Source: an uncultured Paracoccaceae bacterium
GTDB lineage: Bacteria; Pseudomonadota; Alphaproteobacteria; Rhodobacterales; Rhodobacteraceae
Assembly (NCBI GenBank): GCA_938049225.1
Contig: CALICM010000024.1
Span: 58,265-122,264, forward strand
DNA: 64,000 nt
Reading direction: 5' to 3'
The notes under the pieces are model-generated. The model ran no database searches. It saw only the letters and a program-made list of their open reading frames with translations, and was not told the origin of the DNA. The position numbers were made by a program, and so were the translations under genes. Positions 1 through 9,039 of the stretch are shown piece after piece (within the stretch, counting starts at the first letter, position 1; each line of letters starts with the position of its first letter).

Positions 1-1
1 C

Positions 2-874
2 ACCGTGAACTACAAGGACGGTCTGTGTGTCGGTCCGGGCGGCGGGTTGGTGCGCAAGTACCCCCATGTCCCGGGCATCGATTTCGCCGGGACGGTCGAA
101 GCGTCGGATGACCCAAGATATCAACCCGGGGATAAGGTCGTTCTAACGGGCTGGCGTGTTGGCGAGGCGCATTGGGGCGGCTACGCTCAGAAGGCACGGG
201 TCAAGGCGGACTGGCTGGTGCCGTTGCCTCAGGGGTTAACGACCCGCCAGGCGATGGCGGTGGGGACGGCGGGTTTCACGGCGGTACTGGCGGTGATGGC
301 GCTGCGGGATCACGACTTGCAGCCAGGGCACGGACCAGTGTTGGTCACCGGGGCTGCGGGCGGCGTCGGGTCTGTTGCTACAGCCGTGCTGGCGAACTTG
401 GGCTACGAGGTCGCGGCGGTGACCGGACGGCCCGAGACGGAAGGCTACCTCAGGGATCTCGGCGCGACCCAGATCGTGCCGCGGGCGGATCTGGCTGAAA
501 CCGTGAAACGACCCCTAGAGGGCGAGACCTGGGCGGGCTGCGTCGATGCGGTCGGCGGCGCGATGCTGGCCCGGGTATTGGGCCAGATGAAATACGGGAC
601 CAGCGTTGCCGCTGTCGGCCTGGCAGGCGGTGCCGCGCTGCCCGCGACGGTCATCCCGTTCTTGCTGCGAGGGGTTAATTTGCTGGGGATCGACAGCGTG
701 ATGCAGCCGTATGAAAACCGCGTCCGCGCGTGGGAGCAGGTGGCGAAAGACCTGCCGATGGACAAGCTGGAAGCGATGATCCAACCGGCGGTGCTAAGCG
801 ACTTGCCCGCGCTGGGCGCCGCCATTCTGAAAGGCGAAATCAAGGGCCGGGTGGTGGTCGATGTGAACGGGTGA
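2..874 (+). CDS. acuI: Acrylyl-CoA reductase (AcuI/YhdH family), 5' end missing
   Basis: The reading frame is open from the left edge, so the N-terminus lies outside the window. What is seen is a medium-chain dehydrogenase/reductase of the YhdH/AcuI branch: the substrate-side motif VNYKDGL at the very start, the stretch YPHVPGIDFAG, and a Rossmann NADPH site VTGAAGGVGSVA near residue 115. No zinc-ligand cysteines are visible, as expected for this branch. AcuI reduces acryloyl-CoA to propionyl-CoA and in marine Rhodobacterales detoxifies acrylate from DMSP breakdown. The DMSP genes that often precede it would be to the left and cannot be checked. The specific substrate is inferred from the family. 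Confidence 0.85.
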   Translation, partial: TVNYKDGLCVGPGGGLVRKYPHVPGIDFAGTVEASDDPRYQPGDKVVLTGWRVGEAHWGGYAQKARVKADWLVPLPQGLTTRQAMAVGTAGFTAVLAVMALRDHDLQPGHGPVLVTGAAGGVGSVATAVLANLGYEVAAVTGRPETEGYLRDLGATQIVPRADLAETVKRPLEGETWAGCVDAVGGAMLARVLGQMKYGTSVAAVGLAGGAALPATVIPFLLRGVNLLGIDSVMQPYENRVRAWEQVAKDLPMDKLEAMIQPAVLSDLPALGAAILKGEIKGRVVVDVNG

Positions 875-902
875 GTTTTGGGCGGGGTTCGCGCTCAAAA
901 AT

Positions 903-933
903 GTGACAAATCGGTTGTCACGTCAGGTTGACA
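903..933. promoter_or_regulatory. Inverted repeat and possible -35 upstream of the aminotransferase
   Basis: In the 100-base gap after acuI there is a perfect inverted repeat GTGACA (903-908) / TGTCAC (916-921) with a 7-base spacer, followed by TTGACA at 928-933. This could be an operator overlapping a promoter for the downstream aminotransferase. No binding protein can be named. Confidence 0.3.
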
Positions 934-974
934 GGCCTTAAGGTTGAATCCTTAGGGAATGGACAGGGCCTGAT

Positions 975-2198
975 GTGACGACGCTGGATCTCGACTACAC
1001 GCGCAGCTTGTTTCCGGCTTTTGCCGAACCGGCCTATCCCGATCACATCCATTTCGACAATGCCGGTGGCAGTTTTGCCTGCGCACCGGTGGTCGACCGG
1101 CTGACGCGGTTTTACCGCGAAACCAAAGTGCAGCCTTACGGGCCTGGGCCGACAAGTGCGCGTGCGGGGGCCGAGATGGACGAAGCCCGGTCCCGTCTTT
1201 CCACGATGCTGAATGTCGAGGAGGACGAGTTGTCCTTCGGCCCCTCGACGACACAGAACACCTATGTCTTGGCGCAGGCGTTTCGCCAAATGTTGCAGCC
1301 TGGGGATGCGATTGTGGTGACCAATCAAGACCACGAGGCGAATACCGGGCCGTGGCGGCGCTTGGCCGAGGATGGGATCGAGGTGCGCGAGTGGGCGGTT
1401 GACCCTGAGAGCGGCGCGCTGGATCTGGCAGGGCTTGAGGCGTTGTTGGATCGCCGGGTGAAGCTGGTGTGTTTCCCGCACTGCTCAAACATCCTCGGTG
1501 CGATGAACCCGGTGGCCGAGTGGTGCGCGGTGGCACAGGCGGCTGGCGCGGTGACCTGTGTGGACGGGGTGAGCGCTGCACCGCATGGGTTTGCGGATGT
1601 CACCGCGTTGAACGCGGATATCTATTTGTTTTCAAGCTACAAGACCTATGGCCCCCATCTAGGGCTTATGGTCGTGCGACGTGCACTGGCGGATCGGTTG
1701 CCGAACCAGGGGCATTATTTTAACGCGGGCTCGCGGACCAAGCGGTTTACACCTGCGGGGCCGGATCATGCGCAGATCGCAGCGGCGGCGGGCATGGCGG
1801 ATTATGTGGATGCTTTGCACGCGCATCATTTTGGTACTGCAGCGGCGCCTGCTGTGCGGGCCGCGGCAGTGGCCGAGTTGCAGCGTACGCAGGAGGCGGC
1901 TTTGTTGGCGCCGCTGCTGGATTACTTACGCGGGCGCAACGACCTGCGGCTTTTGGGGCCGACAGACGCGGCTAAGGTGGGGACTGTCGCAGTGGCGTTG
2001 GGTGGCCCCGCCGCGCCGGTCGCCAAGGCGATGGTGGGCCATGGGATCATGGCGGACGGCGGGGATTTTTACGCGGTACGGCTTCTGGAGGCTTTGGGGA
2101 TCGATCCCGCGCACGGTGTGCTACGGATGTCGTTCACGCATTACACCAGTGCGGTCGAGGTGGATCGGCTCATCCAAGCGTTGGAGCGCGTGTTGTGA
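975..2198 (+). CDS. Cysteine desulfurase-like class V aminotransferase
   Basis: This is a 407-residue fold-type I PLP enzyme of the cysteine-desulfurase-like group. Features seen: an N-terminal HFDNAGGS motif, the aspartate region CVDGVSAAPHG that holds the PLP ring, and SSYKTYGPHLGL carrying the probable PLP lysine. The start is GTG at 975, because the ATG two bases earlier is followed at once by a stop. It lies between acuI and phrB with no obvious operon partner. A housekeeping SufS/IscS role is unlikely because no suf or isc genes are near. The substrate is unknown. Confidence 0.75.
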   Translation: MTTLDLDYTRSLFPAFAEPAYPDHIHFDNAGGSFACAPVVDRLTRFYRETKVQPYGPGPTSARAGAEMDEARSRLSTMLNVEEDELSFGPSTTQNTYVLAQAFRQMLQPGDAIVVTNQDHEANTGPWRRLAEDGIEVREWAVDPESGALDLAGLEALLDRRVKLVCFPHCSNILGAMNPVAEWCAVAQAAGAVTCVDGVSAAPHGFADVTALNADIYLFSSYKTYGPHLGLMVVRRALADRLPNQGHYFNAGSRTKRFTPAGPDHAQIAAAAGMADYVDALHAHHFGTAAAPAVRAAAVAELQRTQEAALLAPLLDYLRGRNDLRLLGPTDAAKVGTVAVALGGPAAPVAKAMVGHGIMADGGDFYAVRLLEALGIDPAHGVLRMSFTHYTSAVEVDRLIQALERVL

Positions 2199-2225
2199 TC
2201 CGGTGTGGTGCGGGCGGCGTAAACA
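2196..2225 (+). promoter_or_regulatory. Candidate RpoE-ChrR (singlet-oxygen sigma factor) promoter for phrB
   Basis: TGATCC at 2196-2201 and TAAACA at 2220-2225 are separated by 18 bases, and phrB begins at 2266. TGATCC with a TAA-rich -10 is the established pattern of the group IV sigma factor RpoE of Rhodobacter sphaeroides, whose regulon includes a photolyase and cyclopropane-synthase-type genes. The -35 overlaps the stop codon of the upstream aminotransferase. The assignment is inference from motif plus context. Confidence 0.6.
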
Positions 2226-2265
2226 TATCTGTAACCTTTGTTTTGATCGCGTGGCCGACCCCTGA

Positions 2266-3669
2266 ATGACCCGACCCAAGATCTTCTGGTTTCGTCGCGA
2301 TCTGCGGTTAGACGACCATCCGGGGCTTGTGGCCGCCGCAGCAAATGGTGCGGTTATCCCGGTCTTTATCCTCGATCCTGAAACGAAACGCCTGGGGGCC
2401 GCACCGAAATGGCGCCTTGGTGTCGGCCTGGAGGTTTTTGCCCAGGCTCTAGAGGCAGCGGGCAGCCGCCTGACTTTGCGTCAGGGCGATGCGTTGGAAG
2501 TATTGCGCACGCTGGTGACCGAAACCGGCGCCGAAGCCGTGCATTGGTCGCGCTGCTACGATCCCACGTCAGTGACGCGGGATAAGCGCGTGAAAACGGG
2601 GCTGGATGGGATCGGGCATAGCCATCCAGGTCATGTGCTGTTTGAGCCCTGGACGGTTGAAACCGGGCAGGGCGGGTTTTATCGGGTCTATACACCGTTT
2701 TGGAAAGCTGTCCGGGACCGCGACGTGGGTCCGGTTCTGGCAGCGCCAGAACTGGCGGCACCTAAGGTTTGGCCTGAGAGTGACAGCCTTGCCGACTGGC
2801 ACCTGCAAGCGGACATGCAGCGCGGCGCGGCGGTCGTCGGAGGTTATGCCCAAGTGGGCAGTGCAGCGGCTTTGGCGCAGCTGCATGACTTCATGGCCGA
2901 CCGGGTGGCGGGTTACAAAACCGACCGGGATCGGTTGGATTTAGCAGCAACCTCGGGGCTTTCCGAGAATTTGGCGCTGGGCGAGATCTCGGCCCGGCAG
3001 TGCTGGGCGGCGGGATGGCATGCGCTGCACGCGGGCAAACCGGGGGCCGAGCATTTCTTGAAGGAGGTGGTCTGGCGCGACTTTGCATATCATTTGGTGT
3101 TTCACACGCCGCATATTGTCGAGCGAAACTGGCGAGAAGACTGGGATGGCTTCCCCTGGCGCGGCGATAACCCGGATGTTTTGGCCTGGAAACAAGGGCG
3201 CACGGGCGAACCGCTGGTCGATGCGGCCATGCGCGAAATGTATGTCACCGGCCGGATGCACAATCGGGCGCGGATGTTGGTGGCGAGCTATTTGACCAAG
3301 CACCTGATGACCGACTGGCGGGTGGGCATGCGCTGGTTCGAGGATTGTTTGATCGATTGGGACCCAGCCTCGAATGCCATGGGCTGGCAGTGGACCGCGG
3401 GCTGTGGACCGGATGCCTCGCCCTATTTCCGGATCTTCAATCCCGCGACGCAGGCCGAGAAGTTCGACCCGCACGAGACCTATCGCAGGCGCTGGGTGGC
3501 GGAACTCTCCAGCGCGCCGGGCCCGGATGCGCTTGCCTATTTCGATGCGATCCCAAAGAGTTGGAACCTGATGCCGGATGCCCCTTATCCCGATCCGATG
3601 ATTGATTTGAAAGCAGGGCGCGAAGCGGCACTCGCAGCTTATAGTGCCCATAAAGAAGACGCGGCCTGA
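2266..3669 (+). CDS. phrB: Deoxyribodipyrimidine photolyase (class I CPD photolyase)
   Basis: A 467-residue light-driven DNA repair enzyme. The N-terminal antenna-binding Rossmann domain opens with FWFRRDLRLDDH. The C-terminal FAD domain carries VVWRDFAYH, MHNRARMLVASYLTKHL and MGWQWTAGCGPDASPYFR, all typical of the class I photolyase/cryptochrome family. Length is normal. It splits UV-induced cyclobutane pyrimidine dimers using blue light. It heads a + strand run with FAD oxidoreductase, DUF1365 and cyclopropane-synthase genes, a grouping familiar from the singlet-oxygen stress response of phototrophic relatives. Confidence 0.92.
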   Translation: MTRPKIFWFRRDLRLDDHPGLVAAAANGAVIPVFILDPETKRLGAAPKWRLGVGLEVFAQALEAAGSRLTLRQGDALEVLRTLVTETGAEAVHWSRCYDPTSVTRDKRVKTGLDGIGHSHPGHVLFEPWTVETGQGGFYRVYTPFWKAVRDRDVGPVLAAPELAAPKVWPESDSLADWHLQADMQRGAAVVGGYAQVGSAAALAQLHDFMADRVAGYKTDRDRLDLAATSGLSENLALGEISARQCWAAGWHALHAGKPGAEHFLKEVVWRDFAYHLVFHTPHIVERNWREDWDGFPWRGDNPDVLAWKQGRTGEPLVDAAMREMYVTGRMHNRARMLVASYLTKHLMTDWRVGMRWFEDCLIDWDPASNAMGWQWTAGCGPDASPYFRIFNPATQAEKFDPHETYRRRWVAELSSAPGPDALAYFDAIPKSWNLMPDAPYPDPMIDLKAGREAALAAYSAHKEDAA

Positions 3670-3700
3670 GCGGCCCAAGAACGAAAAGAAGGACGAGCAG

Positions 3701-5017
3701 ATGAAGATTGCGGTAATCGGCGGCGGCATCACAGGTATGGGCGCGGCATTGGCGCTGTCCGAGCAGCACGAGGTTCAACTCTTTGAGCAGGCACAGCGGA
3801 TCGGCGGTCATGCGCATACGGTGGACGCGCGGCTCGGCGACACGGTTGTGCCGGTCGATACCGGGTTTATCGTCTATAATTACCGCAATTACCCCAATCT
3901 GACCGGGCTATTTGAACATCTGGGCGTGCCCACCAAATGGTCCGACATGTCGTTTGGGCTCTCGGTCCAGGGCGGGCGGATGGAATATGCCTGCGACAAC
4001 CTGGATCAGATCTTCGCGCAGCGCTTGAATTTGATACGCCCCCGGTTCTTGCGCGGGGTGTTGGAAATTTTGCGCTTTAATCGCACAGCCCCGGGGCTGC
4101 TCGAGAGCGGGGCGTTGGACGGGCTATCCCTGCGAGAGTTCATCGCGCGCGAGGGCTATTCGAATTGGTTCCGGGATTGTTTTGTGCTGGCCATGGGCGG
4201 GGCGATTTGGTCGACGCCCACCGCTCAGATGTTGGCGTTCCCGGCGGCCTCGTTCGTGGCGTTTTTCAAGAACCACGATCTGATGAACGGTATGGCGCCG
4301 ATGCAGCGGTGGCGCACGGTGGACGGTGGCTCGCGGGAATATGTCTCGCGGCTGGCCGCGGCGTTGGGCGACCGGGTGAAGACCGGTGCGCAGGCGGTGG
4401 CGGTGCGGCGGCCGGGGGGGCAGCCGGTGGTGGCTTTTGCGGATGGGTCCGAAGCCGTGTTCGATCAGGTGGTGATGGCCTGTCATGGGCCGCAGGCGGC
4501 GCGGTTGGTACAGGACGCCGACGCGCAAGAACGCGACATCTTGGGTGTGTTTCGCACGGCGCCGAACACGGCTGTGCTCCATTCCGACCCCAGCTTGATG
4601 CCTAAGCGGCGCAAGGTGTGGTCTAGTTGGAACTTTCTGTCGGATGGGGACCCGGCGACAGACACACGCCCCGCGCCGGTGACATACTGGATGCAGCGCT
4701 TGCAAGGGATCCCCAAGGAGACGCCGCTTTTTGTCAGCTTGAACCCGACGCGCAGGATTGACCCCGATCTGGTGCATGGGACCTATGCCTATGATCACCC
4801 CATTTTGGACGGGGTGGCGTTCCAGGCGCAAAAGGATATTTCGGCGATACAGGGGCGCGGGGGGCTTTGGTACGCGGGCGCTTGGCTGGGCTTTGGGTTT
4901 CATGAGGATGGGTTGCGGTCTGGGCTACAGGTTGCACATGCCTTGGGCGCGACACCTGTTTGGGCCAAGGATCTGCCACCGCCAGCGGCAGGATATCTGG
5001 CAACGGCGGCCGAATGA
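3701..5017 (+). CDS. FAD-dependent amine-oxidase-like protein
   Basis: This 438-residue flavoprotein starts with the dinucleotide-binding motif MKIAVIGGGITGMGAALAL. ATG 3701 is chosen over an upstream in-frame ATG at 3644 because this motif should be N-terminal and AAGAAGGA lies just before it. The C-terminal FAD segment WYAGAWLGFGFHEDGLRSG is also seen. It is a member of the flavin amine oxidase group that travels with DUF1365 and cyclopropane-synthase-like genes. In R. sphaeroides, homologues of this kind belong to the singlet-oxygen regulon and to methyl/furan fatty acid chemistry, so lipid modification is the likely role. Its stop overlaps the next start (ATGA). Confidence 0.8.
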   Translation: MKIAVIGGGITGMGAALALSEQHEVQLFEQAQRIGGHAHTVDARLGDTVVPVDTGFIVYNYRNYPNLTGLFEHLGVPTKWSDMSFGLSVQGGRMEYACDNLDQIFAQRLNLIRPRFLRGVLEILRFNRTAPGLLESGALDGLSLREFIAREGYSNWFRDCFVLAMGGAIWSTPTAQMLAFPAASFVAFFKNHDLMNGMAPMQRWRTVDGGSREYVSRLAAALGDRVKTGAQAVAVRRPGGQPVVAFADGSEAVFDQVVMACHGPQAARLVQDADAQERDILGVFRTAPNTAVLHSDPSLMPKRRKVWSSWNFLSDGDPATDTRPAPVTYWMQRLQGIPKETPLFVSLNPTRRIDPDLVHGTYAYDHPILDGVAFQAQKDISAIQGRGGLWYAGAWLGFGFHEDGLRSGLQVAHALGATPVWAKDLPPPAAGYLATAAE

Positions 5018-5775
5018 AGTCGGGAACGTTATATCGGGGGCATGTGATGCACATGCGGTTGCTGCCGAAACGGCATCGGTTTCGGTATCGCGTGTTCTCG
5101 GTCTTGTTGGATATCGATCGGATGGAGGAGACCCTCGGGCGCCTGCGCCTGCTGCGTCTGGACCGGTTTGGGCTAATGTCGATGCATCGCCGCGATCACG
5201 GGGCGCGGGATGGAAGCGCCTTGCGGCCTTGGGTGGATGCGCAATTGGCAGGTGCGGGGCTGCCGCCTGCGGCGCGGGTGGAAATGCTATCGTTTCCCCG
5301 GATGCTGGGATACGGCTTTAATCCGCTGACCGTTTATTATTGTTATTCGCCAGACGGTTCTTTAACTTCCCTCATCTATGAAGTTAAGAATACCTTCCGG
5401 GACCAGGTCGCCTATGCCCTGCCAGCAGGCGCGCCAACCGGCGGGGTGTACCGGCAGCTGCAGGGCAAAGAGATGTATGTCTCGCCCTTTATCGCGATGG
5501 ACCAAACGTACCGCTTTGCCCATAATGCGCCGGAGGCGAGGCTGGCACTTCGGATCCGGCAAGCAGGGCCCGAAGGCGAGACGCTGATAGCCACCCACAC
5601 GGGTAAAGGGCGACCGCTGACCGACCGGGCCCTCGCCTGGGCCTTTGTAACCCATCCCATGATGAGTTTTGCCGTGATCATGTTGATCCACTGGCACGCG
5701 CTGCGGTTGTTCCTAAAGGGCATCCGTTTCCACCCATACACAAAGCAAAAAGAAGTCCGGAAGACACCAGCATGA
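5014..5775 (+). CDS. DUF1365 domain protein
   Basis: A 253-residue DUF1365 protein, recognised by the N-terminal run YRGHVMHMRLLPKRHRFRYRVF, the segment FPRMLGYGFNPLTVYYCY, and VKNTFRDQ in the middle. The start at 5014 is fixed by the ATGA overlap with the upstream oxidoreductase. Its own stop overlaps the cfa start the same way, so three genes are translationally coupled. The domain has no settled biochemical activity. Its constant company, an FAD oxidoreductase and a cyclopropane synthase, argues for a part in modified membrane fatty acids. Confidence 0.85.
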   Translation: MKSGTLYRGHVMHMRLLPKRHRFRYRVFSVLLDIDRMEETLGRLRLLRLDRFGLMSMHRRDHGARDGSALRPWVDAQLAGAGLPPAARVEMLSFPRMLGYGFNPLTVYYCYSPDGSLTSLIYEVKNTFRDQVAYALPAGAPTGGVYRQLQGKEMYVSPFIAMDQTYRFAHNAPEARLALRIRQAGPEGETLIATHTGKGRPLTDRALAWAFVTHPMMSFAVIMLIHWHALRLFLKGIRFHPYTKQKEVRKTPA

Positions 5776-7061
5776 ACACGCACGACCTACCCTTGGCGAT
5801 GAACACCGAAACCGTTAAAATACCGCAGGTTACGGGGGAGGGTGATATGACAGGGGTTCTAACATCGACCCGCGGACAGCGGGATCTGCCGCGGTGGTTT
5901 GTGACAAGCTATGCGCTGGTGTGTCGGATGAAACACGGGACGTTCGACACGGTTTTGCCCGATGGACGGGTGTTTCGGGCGACAGGCCCCGCGCCGGGGC
6001 CGCATGGGGTGTTTCAAGTGGTCAATCCGGATATCTTCACACGGATCGCACGTGAGGGGGACCTCGGGTTTGCCGAAGCCTATATGGACGGATGGTGGGA
6101 CAGCCCGGATTTGCAGGCGCTGATGGATGTGATCCTGCTGAACAATGACGAGGTCGGGCGCGCCTTTCCCGGCGCCGGCCTGGTGCGTCTGTACGAGCGG
6201 GCGCGACATTGGATGAACCGCAACAGCCGGGCGCAGGCGCGCAAGAACATCGCGCATCACTATGATTTGGGGAATGAATTTTATTCAGCCTGGCTGGACG
6301 AGACGATGACCTATTCCTCGGCTTTGTTCGAGGCGTCGGATGTGCCGTTGGCACAAGCTCAGCAGGCGAAGTATGCGTCGATGTGCGATCTGATCGGGGT
6401 GCGCGAGGGGCAGCATGTGCTCGAGATCGGCTGTGGCTGGGGTGGCTTCGCGGAATATGCGGCTGGTGTGCGTGGCGCCAAGGTGACGGGCCTTACCATC
6501 AGCAAAGAGCAGTTGGAGTTCGCGCAAGAGCGGATCTTCAAGGCTGGGCTGAATGACAAGGTAGAGTTGGTCATGCGGGACTATCGCGACGAACAGCGGT
6601 CGTTTGATGGCGTCGCCTCGATCGAGATGTTCGAGGCGGTGGGCGAGCGATATTGGCCGGTTTACTTCAAGTCGTTGCACGACCGGCTGTTGCCGGGGGG
6701 GCAAGCGACCTTGCAGATCATCACGGTGCATGACCGGTTGTTCGAGGGGTATCGCAAGGGCGTGGACTTCATTCAAAAGTACATCTTTCCGGGCGGGATG
6801 CTGCCCAGCCCAGCGGCCTTGGGGCAACAAATCAGCCAAGCTGGGTTGCAGCGCGTCGGGTCCATCGAATTCGGTGAGAGCTATTCAGACACGCTTCGGA
6901 TCTGGCATGACAAGTTTAACGCGCGGTGGAGTGACATTTCGGCACTGGGTTTTGATGAACGTTTTCGCCGCATGTGGAACTTTTATTTAACGTCTTGTGC
7001 GGCTTGCTTCAAATCTGGCAGTACAGATGTTACACAAGTCACCATGAGGCGCCCCGCGTGA
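5772..7061 (+). CDS. cfa: Cyclopropane-fatty-acyl-phospholipid synthase family methyltransferase
   Basis: A 429-residue SAM-dependent methyltransferase. It shows the Cfa hallmarks: ARKNIAHHYDLGNEFYSAWLD before the SAM domain, the SAM-binding motif VLEIGCGWGGFAEYAA, then SIEMFEAVGERYW and QIITVHDRLFEGY. It would transfer a methylene or methyl group to the double bond of unsaturated phospholipid acyl chains in the membrane. ATG 5772 overlaps the DUF1365 stop. An internal ATG at 5847 is an alternative that removes a non-conserved 25-residue leader. Together with the two upstream genes it probably makes a stress-protective modified lipid. Whether the product is a cyclopropane, a methylated or a furan fatty acid cannot be told. 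Confidence 0.88.
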   Translation: MNTHDLPLAMNTETVKIPQVTGEGDMTGVLTSTRGQRDLPRWFVTSYALVCRMKHGTFDTVLPDGRVFRATGPAPGPHGVFQVVNPDIFTRIAREGDLGFAEAYMDGWWDSPDLQALMDVILLNNDEVGRAFPGAGLVRLYERARHWMNRNSRAQARKNIAHHYDLGNEFYSAWLDETMTYSSALFEASDVPLAQAQQAKYASMCDLIGVREGQHVLEIGCGWGGFAEYAAGVRGAKVTGLTISKEQLEFAQERIFKAGLNDKVELVMRDYRDEQRSFDGVASIEMFEAVGERYWPVYFKSLHDRLLPGGQATLQIITVHDRLFEGYRKGVDFIQKYIFPGGMLPSPAALGQQISQAGLQRVGSIEFGESYSDTLRIWHDKFNARWSDISALGFDERFRRMWNFYLTSCAACFKSGSTDVTQVTMRRPA

Positions 7062-7088
7062 GGCAGGTCGCCGAACAAGGGATAGGAT

Positions 7089-7562
7089 ATGAACCGAGCG
7101 CCCGTGATGCCCACCGCCGCCCGATTGGTCGCTGCGATTGCGCTTGGGGCGGTGTCGGCGGGCATGGCGCTGGTGTTCGTGGGCTACTATCCCGAGGAAC
7201 CCTGGGCGCGAAACCCAACGCGGTTGCTGCAAACATTTGGCGTGATTGGCGTTTTGGTGGGGTGGTATTCGCTGGGCAAGCGGGTGGCTGCCGAAGACAG
7301 CACCGGCATCGGCCTGGGCATACGGGCAACACTGACCACTGCGTTTTGGGTGCTGGCCGTTGTGTCGATCTGGAAGGTGATCACCCGGATCATCGACGAC
7401 AAACTACGCGGGGCCGAGCCGATGGCCGCTGTGCTGGAGGTGTTCCAGCGCGCGGCGGAGTATTTCGCCTTTGCGGTCAACTGGCAGATCATCGCAATTG
7501 CGATGTTTGGGGGGATTTGCGTCGGCGTATTGACACGCAACGTGCACCACACCTGGCGCTGA
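7089..7562 (+). CDS. TrgA-like inner-membrane protein
   Basis: A 157-residue protein with four hydrophobic stretches (about residues 9-30, 47-62, 79-95 and 125-150). It resembles TrgA, first described from the tellurite-resistance locus of R. sphaeroides: the opening MPTAARLVAA and the GVIGVLVGWYSLGKR segment are characteristic. The molecular function of TrgA is not established. It sits between cfa and an MFS gene with short gaps and is probably co-transcribed. Confidence 0.65.
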   Translation: MNRAPVMPTAARLVAAIALGAVSAGMALVFVGYYPEEPWARNPTRLLQTFGVIGVLVGWYSLGKRVAAEDSTGIGLGIRATLTTAFWVLAVVSIWKVITRIIDDKLRGAEPMAAVLEVFQRAAEYFAFAVNWQIIAIAMFGGICVGVLTRNVHHTWR

Positions 7563-7585
7563 CACCCGTCGGCCCGGCACGCTAG

Positions 7586-8884
7586 GTGCGTTTGCCGCGC
7601 CTTCAATTGCTGGCATATGCCGCGCCGTCACTACCTTTGGCGGCGATGTACTTCCCCGTCTACGTCTTTCTGGCGGAATTCTACGCTGCCGATCATGGCT
7701 TCTCGCTGGGGTTCATTGGGGTGGTTTTCATTGCCGTGCGTCTGTTCGATGCGGTCAGCGACCCCGCGATGGGGGTGCTATCGGATCGGGTTACAACGCG
7801 CTGGGGGCGGCGGCGGATCTGGCTGGTACTGGGCTGTCCGCTGGTGATGGTGTCGGCCTGGTGCTTGTTCGTGCCGCCGCAGGGGGTCTCGGGTCTTTGG
7901 TTCGTGGGCTTCTTGTTTGCGCTGACCCTGGGCTGGACGGTGATGCTGACGCCCTATTTCGCTTGGGGGGCCGAGCTGACGGGCGATTATGCCGAACGGG
8001 GGCGGGTGACGGTTTGGCGCGACAGTATCGGATTGGTGGGAACGATCCTGGCCGCGGTGCTTTATAACGCGGGTGGCCAGGCTGCGGCGGGGATGATGTT
8101 GGTCGCCGCCATGATCGTATTGCTTCTGCCGATCGGCGTGCTGTTTTGCCTTTGGAAGGTGCCCGAACCCAAGGACCATTCCCACGGGACCGCGCCGGTA
8201 TGGTCGATTGTTGCGGTCTTGCGCGAAGAGCCGCTGTTTGCGCGGCTGCTGGGGGCGTATTTCATCAATGGTGCGGCCAACGCGCTGCCCGCGACCCTGT
8301 TTTTGTTCTTCGTGGGGTACCGGTTGGAGGCGCCTGGGCAGGGTGGGCTGTTGCTGGTGCTCTATTTTAGCGCGGCGGTGGCGGCGGCACCGTTTTGGAC
8401 GTTTGCCCTGAGGCGGATCTCGAAACACCGCTTGTGGTGCTGGGCGATGGTCTATGCAGGGGCGGTGTTTCTGTGCGCGTTGACGCTGGGGCCGGGGGAT
8501 GTCGCCTGGTTCGCGGTGATCTGTGTGCTGTCGGGGGCGGCTTTGGGCGCGGATTTGGCGCTGCCTTCTGCGATGCAGGCGGATTTGGTCGATCTGGACA
8601 CCAGCCGTTCGGGCGTGCAGCGAACGGGGGCTTTCTTTGCGCTGTGGTCGCTGGCGACGAAATTCGCGTTGGCGCTGGCGGGGGGGCTTGCGCTGATCCT
8701 TTTGGACTGGGCGGGGTTCTCGGCGGAGGGTGGAAATTCAACAGGCGCACTGGCGGTGCTGGCGGGACTATATGCGTTGGCGCCGGTGCTGCTGAAAGGG
8801 GCCGCGATCATATTAATGTGGGAGTTTCCGTTGGATGCGGCACGGCAGGCAGAGCTGCGCGCGCAGATCGAGGCGGCGGGTTAG
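7586..8884 (+). CDS. MFS transporter, GPH (sugar:cation symporter) family
   Basis: A 432-residue polytopic protein with about 12 membrane spans. The loop VRLFDAVSDPAMGVLSDRV followed by TRWGRRRIW is the glycoside-pentoside-hexuronide:cation symporter signature. The start is GTG at 7586, 24 bases after the trgA-like stop. In R. sphaeroides a GPH family transporter lies in the same singlet-oxygen-regulated block as cyclopropane-synthase-related genes, so a role in lipid or metabolite movement rather than sugar uptake is possible. The substrate is unknown. Confidence 0.8.
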   Translation: MRLPRLQLLAYAAPSLPLAAMYFPVYVFLAEFYAADHGFSLGFIGVVFIAVRLFDAVSDPAMGVLSDRVTTRWGRRRIWLVLGCPLVMVSAWCLFVPPQGVSGLWFVGFLFALTLGWTVMLTPYFAWGAELTGDYAERGRVTVWRDSIGLVGTILAAVLYNAGGQAAAGMMLVAAMIVLLLPIGVLFCLWKVPEPKDHSHGTAPVWSIVAVLREEPLFARLLGAYFINGAANALPATLFLFFVGYRLEAPGQGGLLLVLYFSAAVAAAPFWTFALRRISKHRLWCWAMVYAGAVFLCALTLGPGDVAWFAVICVLSGAALGADLALPSAMQADLVDLDTSRSGVQRTGAFFALWSLATKFALALAGGLALILLDWAGFSAEGGNSTGALAVLAGLYALAPVLLKGAAIILMWEFPLDAARQAELRAQIEAAG

Positions 8885-8892
8885 GAAAATGC

Positions 8893-8946
8893 GGCCCCGT
8901 GCCGGGGCCAAGTCTATGAGCCCTTTTCGCGAAGGGCGAAAAGGGC
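8893..8946 (+). terminator. Two consecutive hairpins after the MFS gene
   Basis: A 7-bp GC stem (8893-8899 with 8903-8909, loop TGC) is followed by an 11-bp perfect stem (8920-8930 with 8936-8946). There is no strong T run, but their place directly after the MFS stop and before purA suggests transcription termination or 3'-end protection of the phrB-cfa-MFS transcript. Confidence 0.5.
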
Positions 8947-9039
8947 CGCTGCCTGTGGCACAGCGGTGCGAAATTTCCGGTTTCACCGCATCTGGTGGCG
9001 AGGTATAGACCGCAGGGTTCTGAGCAAAGTGAGGCAGCA

